DNA of 9,275 nt, from the NCBI GenBank assembly GCA_001800495.1, contig MGVM01000068.1:3559-12833 (forward strand), read 5' to 3'. Of this stretch, positions 5,929 through 9,275 are shown piece by piece. This DNA is from Elusimicrobia bacterium RIFOXYB2_FULL_48_7. Lineage in GTDB: Bacteria > Elusimicrobiota > Endomicrobiia > CG1-02-37-114 > XYA2-FULL-39-19. The position numbers and the translations under genes were made by a program. The notes beneath the pieces are model-generated. The model did not search any database. It was not told where the DNA came from and worked only from the letters and a program-made list of their open reading frames with translations. Numbering within the stretch: the stretch's first letter is position 1; each line of letters begins with the position of its first letter.

Positions 5929-7185
5929 ATGAAACAACTCAATCTGTTCTTATCCCTGGCGATAGTCCTGGTGTCGGTTTTTTTGTGCTGCCAGGTCATT
6001 TCGAATTCAATTTCCAACCAGCAGAACAATAACGATTACGCTGAACTCAACCACATCAGGTACGGCCTTTTAAGCGTGGAAGAGTGGAAACGGCAAATTT
6101 CCGTTATTCTTTACGGGGAAATCAACAAGCTGGACCTGTCAAAGAAGAATGAGCGGGACCTGAAGAGGCATATTGAAGTCATGCTCAACAATCTTATTGA
6201 CAACGTGGACAAGAAAATCAGGGAGGGGAATTCAGGAACAGCAGAAGGCTGGATCAAACAGGCTTTCGTGAATATTTTTATCAGCCTGGAAGACATAAAA
6301 AAAGGCATTCCTGAATATGCGGATACCATCATTAATGAGATGACGAAATCCAAGACTAAAGGCCAGATAAAGGCCGCGCTGAATAAACAGCTTAAAGAGT
6401 ACTTTAAACAAACCGTCAGTACACAGGGTACAGTTAAAATAAGCCGCATTCTTCGCAAGACCGGTTCCAAAGATATTGAAAGCGCGAAGCTAAAGCTCGA
6501 CCAGGCAATTTCAGCCAGGCACAGCCGGATTTTTAACCAGGCCCTGCTGTTGATTTTCCTGTCAGTTATACTTTTTGCTTTGTCCGGTTTCAGCAAGCAG
6601 CCCCTGGTTCCCTCCCGGTACTTGCTCCTGGTAGCGTCTCTTCTTATACTTCTGTTTTCCGGCGTAACCACACCCATGATAGACATAGAAGCAAAAATCT
6701 CGCAGATCAGTTTTACGCTTATGGGGTATCCCGTCCATTTTGAAAACCAGGTATTGTATTTCCAGAGCAAAAGTATCCTGGATGTATTCTGGATCATGAT
6801 CACCCATGAGGCCCTGCAGATGAAACTGGTCGGGGTCCTGATCATTACCTTCAGTATTTTTTTCCCCTTGTTAAAAATAGCCTCATCCCTGGCATATTAT
6901 TACAATTATCACCGCGCCAGGGAGAACCCGGTAATCAGGTTTTTTGTCTTAAAATCAGGAAAATGGTCCATGGCCGATGTCATGGTAGTTGCCATGTTCA
7001 TGGCCTATATCGGTTTCAGCGGGATTATTGCCAGCCAGCTCGGCGCGTTAAGTTCAACAGGCAAGGAACTGGCAATCCTGACTACCAATGGCACTGCTCT
7101 TCAGCCGGGGTTTTATCTTTTCCTGACCTATGTCCTGCTGGCGCTATTTTTAGCGGGCTACTTGGCCAGAAATTCCAAGGCATAA
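5929..7185 (+). CDS. PqiA-domain inner-membrane protein with long extracytoplasmic N-terminal insertion
   Basis: The protein has 418 residues. An N-terminal membrane anchor (about 5-25) is followed by a mostly helical, charged, soluble region of about 175 residues that is probably outside the cytoplasm. A membrane part follows, with segments at about 203-222, 231-250, 299-325, 350-373 and 394-414. The membrane part matches the paraquat-inducible protein A (PqiA) family: a PMIDI loop after the second of these segments, FSIFFPLLKI, and the signature KWSMADV at 345-351. E. coli PqiA has two such units and zinc-ribbon cysteines; here there is one unit and no CxxC motif. PqiA relatives work with MCE proteins in lipid traffic between membranes, but no MCE gene is in this window. 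The start is firmly placed: an in-frame TAA lies at 5920-5922 and there is no earlier start codon. No Shine-Dalgarno is visible. Function of the insertion is unknown. Confidence 0.82.
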   Translation: MKQLNLFLSLAIVLVSVFLCCQVISNSISNQQNNNDYAELNHIRYGLLSVEEWKRQISVILYGEINKLDLSKKNERDLKRHIEVMLNNLIDNVDKKIREGNSGTAEGWIKQAFVNIFISLEDIKKGIPEYADTIINEMTKSKTKGQIKAALNKQLKEYFKQTVSTQGTVKISRILRKTGSKDIESAKLKLDQAISARHSRIFNQALLLIFLSVILFALSGFSKQPLVPSRYLLLVASLLILLFSGVTTPMIDIEAKISQISFTLMGYPVHFENQVLYFQSKSILDVFWIMITHEALQMKLVGVLIITFSIFFPLLKIASSLAYYYNYHRARENPVIRFFVLKSGKWSMADVMVVAMFMAYIGFSGIIASQLGALSSTGKELAILTTNGTALQPGFYLFLTYVLLALFLAGYLARNSKA

Positions 7186-7207
7186 CTTCTTTATAAGCCG
7201 GAGTAAA

Positions 7208-8071
7208 ATGGTTCCAGGAAAAAATACAGCATTGATTTTAATATCCAGGGTTGCAGGCAAGCTCAGCAAGGACAATGTATCCATGTTGTCTGCCGCCCTT
7301 GCCTATTATGCCTTCTTTTCAATTATGCCTTTGCTTATAATAATGATTGTCTTTGCGGGATTTTTCTTTGATAAAGCCGAAATCCAGGGCCTGGTTATTT
7401 CCCGGTTGGGCGGGTTTATCACCGAAGCCGGGGCGGAGGGCGTGAGGGCCATTCTGGATAAATTCATGAACCCGCAGGCAAGGTATACGGCAACCGCAAT
7501 AGGCGTTATATCTCTTTTTGTGGGCGCGATCAACGTTTTCCTGGTATTGCAGAATTCGCTGAATATAATCTGGGAAACCAGCTTTAATACCGGTAACAGC
7601 ATTTGGAAATATTTTAAAAAAAGATTTATTTCCCTGGGGATGATCCTTATGCTGGTGATATTGTTCCTTGCCCTGTTTTTTATCAGCACAGCCCTTGATG
7701 TGATCATAGCCCATGCGTTAAGTCTAATACCGGGCGGCATGTATTATCTGTGGAATTTACTGAATATATCAGTGTTTCTGGTGATATTCGCGCTTATTTT
7801 CGCGGCAGCTTATAAATTTCTTCCGAAAACCGAAGTTAAGTGGAATGACGTCTGGCTTGGAGCAGTGCTTACTTCTATTTTATTCGGCATCGCCAGGATA
7901 ATTATAGCCATGTACTTTGTAAAAAGCGGTATACAATCGGTTTACGGCGCTGCCGGGGCCGTCGTGATCTTGCTGATCTGGGTATTTTACTCTTCTTATG
8001 TGTTCCTTCTCGGAGCTGAATTCACCCGGGCCTATTCAGTGTTGTATGGCTCAAAAAACCAGGTTAAATAG
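7208..8071 (+). CDS. YihY/BrkB (UPF0761) family inner-membrane protein
   Basis: The 287-residue length fits the YihY/virulence factor BrkB family. The family signature is clear near the N-terminus (SAALAYYAFFSIMPLL, residues 28-43), and six hydrophobic segments are visible at about 30-54, 96-118, 140-165, 180-204, 215-236 and 246-270. The loop AYKFLPKTEVKWNDVWLGA and the last part GAAGAVVILLIWVFYSSYVFLLGAEF are also typical of the family. It is an integral inner-membrane protein whose biochemical role is not firmly known; the old label ribonuclease BN is not supported for this family. It starts 22 bases after the PqiA-domain gene with a CGGAG site (7199-7203) 4 bases before the ATG, so the two form an operon. 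No intervening promoter or terminator is visible. Confidence 0.92.
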   Translation: MVPGKNTALILISRVAGKLSKDNVSMLSAALAYYAFFSIMPLLIIMIVFAGFFFDKAEIQGLVISRLGGFITEAGAEGVRAILDKFMNPQARYTATAIGVISLFVGAINVFLVLQNSLNIIWETSFNTGNSIWKYFKKRFISLGMILMLVILFLALFFISTALDVIIAHALSLIPGGMYYLWNLLNISVFLVIFALIFAAAYKFLPKTEVKWNDVWLGAVLTSILFGIARIIIAMYFVKSGIQSVYGAAGAVVILLIWVFYSSYVFLLGAEFTRAYSVLYGSKNQVK

Positions 8072-8080
8072 AATGTTGTA

Positions 8081-8097
8081 CGGGTACATTGTACCCG
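8081..8097. promoter_or_regulatory. 17-base palindrome, possible operator
   Basis: CGGGTAC (8081-8087) and GTACCCG (8091-8097) form a perfect 7-base inverted repeat around ATT. It ends 7 bases before the -35 box of the downstream promoter, a usual place for an activator or repressor site. It lacks a following T-run, so it is a poor intrinsic terminator for the upstream operon. Confidence 0.45.
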
Positions 8098-8104
8098 GGT
8101 TCAA

Positions 8105-8132
8105 TTGATTATTTCACGGGCAGGCCTATACT
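8105..8132 (+). promoter_or_regulatory. Sigma-70-type promoter for the CHASE3 sensor gene
   Basis: TTGATT (8105-8110) and TATACT (8127-8132) are separated by 16 bases. The -35 lies in CAATTGAT and the -10 in CCTATACT, both shared exactly with the promoter at 5890-5918. Transcription should start near 8138-8140, giving a leader of about 37 bases that contains the hairpin GGCCTT/AAGGCC (8144-8149/8152-8157) just before the ribosome site. Confidence 0.6.
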
Positions 8133-8157
8133 ATAAGAGCAATGGCCTTAAAAGGCC

Positions 8158-8163
8158 GGGGAG
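8158..8163 (+). promoter_or_regulatory. Ribosome binding site with ambiguous start (TTG 8170 or ATG 8176)
   Basis: GGGGAG is the only good Shine-Dalgarno match. It is 6 bases before an in-frame TTG at 8170 and 12 bases before the ATG at 8176. Spacing favours TTG; codon preference favours ATG. The two choices differ by two residues only. Confidence 0.55.
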
Positions 8164-8175
8164 AATAAATTGTTT

Positions 8176-9275
8176 ATGAAAAATACTTATAAAATCGGTA
8201 TTTCACTTGCCGGAATTGCGCTGTTGATATCAATGATGGCGCTGTCGTTCCGTGCTTTCAGCCACATTACGGAAGCAGGTACCGCGCGAAAACATACTTT
8301 CATCGTAATAAACAGCGCGAATGATTTGCTGTCTGAATTGAGAGATGCCGAGACAACCCAGCGCGGTTATATGCTGACCGGCGACAAAAACTTCCTGGAA
8401 CAGTATTCGGCGGCGCGAACCAATATCGGTACACGCCTGGAAGAATTGCGCCGGCTCACCCTGATCAGTTCTGCCCGTAAACAACTGCCTGCAATGGCCT
8501 TTTTGATAAATACCAAACTCTCGGAATTGTCGCAGGCCATTGAATTGCGCCGTAACCGCGACAAAACCGCCGCGTTAGCGGTTATAAGCAGCGGCCAGAG
8601 CAAGCTCCTGATCAATTCGATTAGCGGCGTGATGAGGGGTTTCATCGAAATAGAAGAAGGCGCGCTGGTTCAGCATGACGCGGATTTCCAGTCGAACATG
8701 CGCCGTCTGTTTGCCCTCATTGTTGCCGCCAGCCTGCTTACGCTCGCGCTCGCGCTTTTGTTCATCTACCTGATGTACCTGGAAACACAACAGCGGCTCA
8801 GGAATTCAGCGAATCTCGATACGAATAAACAGCTCCAGCAGGCCAATGCAATCCTGCATGTCAGCGAGGAAAAGCTCGCGGTTACGCTCAACTCCATCGG
8901 GGATGCAGTCATGGCCACTGATGCCCAGGGGCGCGTGACGCTCCTGAATCCCGTTGCCGAAGAGCTTACCGGCTGGAAGAAAGCGGAAGCCATCGGCCGC
9001 CCGGTGGAAGAGATTTTTCATATCATCAACCAGGAAACCCGGAAGCCTTCTAAAAATCCGGTAAAGGAAACCCTGGAGCATGGTACTATACACGGCCTGA
9101 CCAACCACACTATATTGATCGCGCGTGACGGCAGGGAGCGCGTTATTGCAGATAGCTGCGCGCCGATTCTCTCCCATGACGGCCGGGTGGCCGGCGCTGT
9201 GCTGGTATACCGTGACATCACCGAACGCAGGAAGATCGAATCCGGCCTGGAAAAGACCCGGAAGGAGCTGGAGCT
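8176..9275 (+). CDS. Membrane sensor with CHASE3 and PAS domains, probably a histidine kinase (partial, 3' end outside window)
   Basis: The frame is open from the ATG at 8176 to the right edge (366 codons plus 2 bases). A first membrane segment (about 7-27) is followed by an extracytoplasmic helical domain with the CHASE3 signature LRDAETTQRGYMLTGDKNFL (about 54-73). A second membrane segment (about 178-198, LFALIVAASLLTLALALLFI) comes next. A linker leads to a PAS domain (about 233-350: NSIGDAVMATDAQGRVTLLN, ELTGWKKAEAIGRPVEEIF, VYRDITERR). The sequence then enters a coiled linker (KTRKELEL) at the edge. Most proteins of this layout continue into a histidine kinase, but a GGDEF or other output cannot be excluded. 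CHASE3 ligands are generally unknown. By hand count arginine is CGN in 23 of 28 codons, unlike the AGG-rich radical SAM gene (8 of 22). The gene has its own promoter. Confidence 0.88.
   Translation, partial: MKNTYKIGISLAGIALLISMMALSFRAFSHITEAGTARKHTFIVINSANDLLSELRDAETTQRGYMLTGDKNFLEQYSAARTNIGTRLEELRRLTLISSARKQLPAMAFLINTKLSELSQAIELRRNRDKTAALAVISSGQSKLLINSISGVMRGFIEIEEGALVQHDADFQSNMRRLFALIVAASLLTLALALLFIYLMYLETQQRLRNSANLDTNKQLQQANAILHVSEEKLAVTLNSIGDAVMATDAQGRVTLLNPVAEELTGWKKAEAIGRPVEEIFHIINQETRKPSKNPVKETLEHGTIHGLTNHTILIARDGRERVIADSCAPILSHDGRVAGAVLVYRDITERRKIESGLEKTRKELE

Noticed and set aside
6111..6845. Long open frame on the minus strand (244 codons)
   Set aside because: It lies entirely inside the PqiA-domain gene, whose translation matches a known family with proper membrane segments. 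The reverse product has no recognisable domain.
6963..7196. Plus-strand frame overlapping the end of the PqiA-domain gene
   Set aside because: It is a shadow frame over the KWSMADV signature region, with no ribosome site and no family resemblance.

Overview
The window is a densely packed, all-plus-strand bacterial chromosomal segment. It is dominated by signal transduction: three histidine kinases or kinase-like sensors at least partly inside it, one kinase fused to a receiver, and two stand-alone response regulators. It also holds one B12-binding radical SAM enzyme and a two-gene inner-membrane pair (PqiA-domain protein and YihY/BrkB protein). Base composition is moderate, and arginine is mostly AGG/AGA in several genes. 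Together with the PqiA protein (a Gram-negative envelope family), the many PAS kinases and the DUF4070 radical SAM enzyme, this suggests a diderm environmental bacterium, such as a deltaproteobacterium-like lineage or a candidate phylum like Omnitrophota or Elusimicrobiota. No rRNA, tRNA or universal marker is present, so the taxonomic guess is weak.

Layout. Positions 3-2249 form a translationally coupled phosphorelay cluster: the C-terminal ATPase end of a histidine kinase, a single-domain receiver (449-841), and a receiver-PAS-kinase protein (816-2249). The genes overlap by 4 and 26 bases. After a 121-base gap comes an apparently monocistronic radical SAM gene (2371-3843). Positions 3892-5783 encode a FixL/FixJ-like pair: a soluble PAS kinase whose PAS domain looks like a LOV domain without its photoactive cysteine, overlapping by 4 bases a FixJ/StyR-type regulator with two unusual sequence features. 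The intergenic region 5784-5928 holds a pair of inverted GTAG-tagged hairpins, like a REP/BIME element, followed by a strong sigma-70-type promoter placed so close to the next ATG that the transcript should be nearly leaderless. That promoter drives the PqiA-domain gene (5929-7185) and, 22 bases downstream, the YihY/BrkB gene (7208-8071). A second promoter with very similar elements (shared CAATTGAT and CCTATACT blocks), next to a 17-base palindrome, precedes a membrane sensor with CHASE3 and PAS domains (from 8176) that runs off the right edge.

How they may work together. The first cluster can pass phosphate between a kinase, a DivK-like receiver and a second kinase carrying its own receiver. 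The LOV-like kinase and FixJ-like regulator form a self-contained sensor and transcription factor. The membrane pair and the CHASE3 sensor share a promoter type and may be co-expressed; this is inference. The most interesting points are the Cys-less LOV-like kinase with its atypical regulator, the REP-like element, the leaderless promoter, and the PqiA protein carrying a long soluble insertion.
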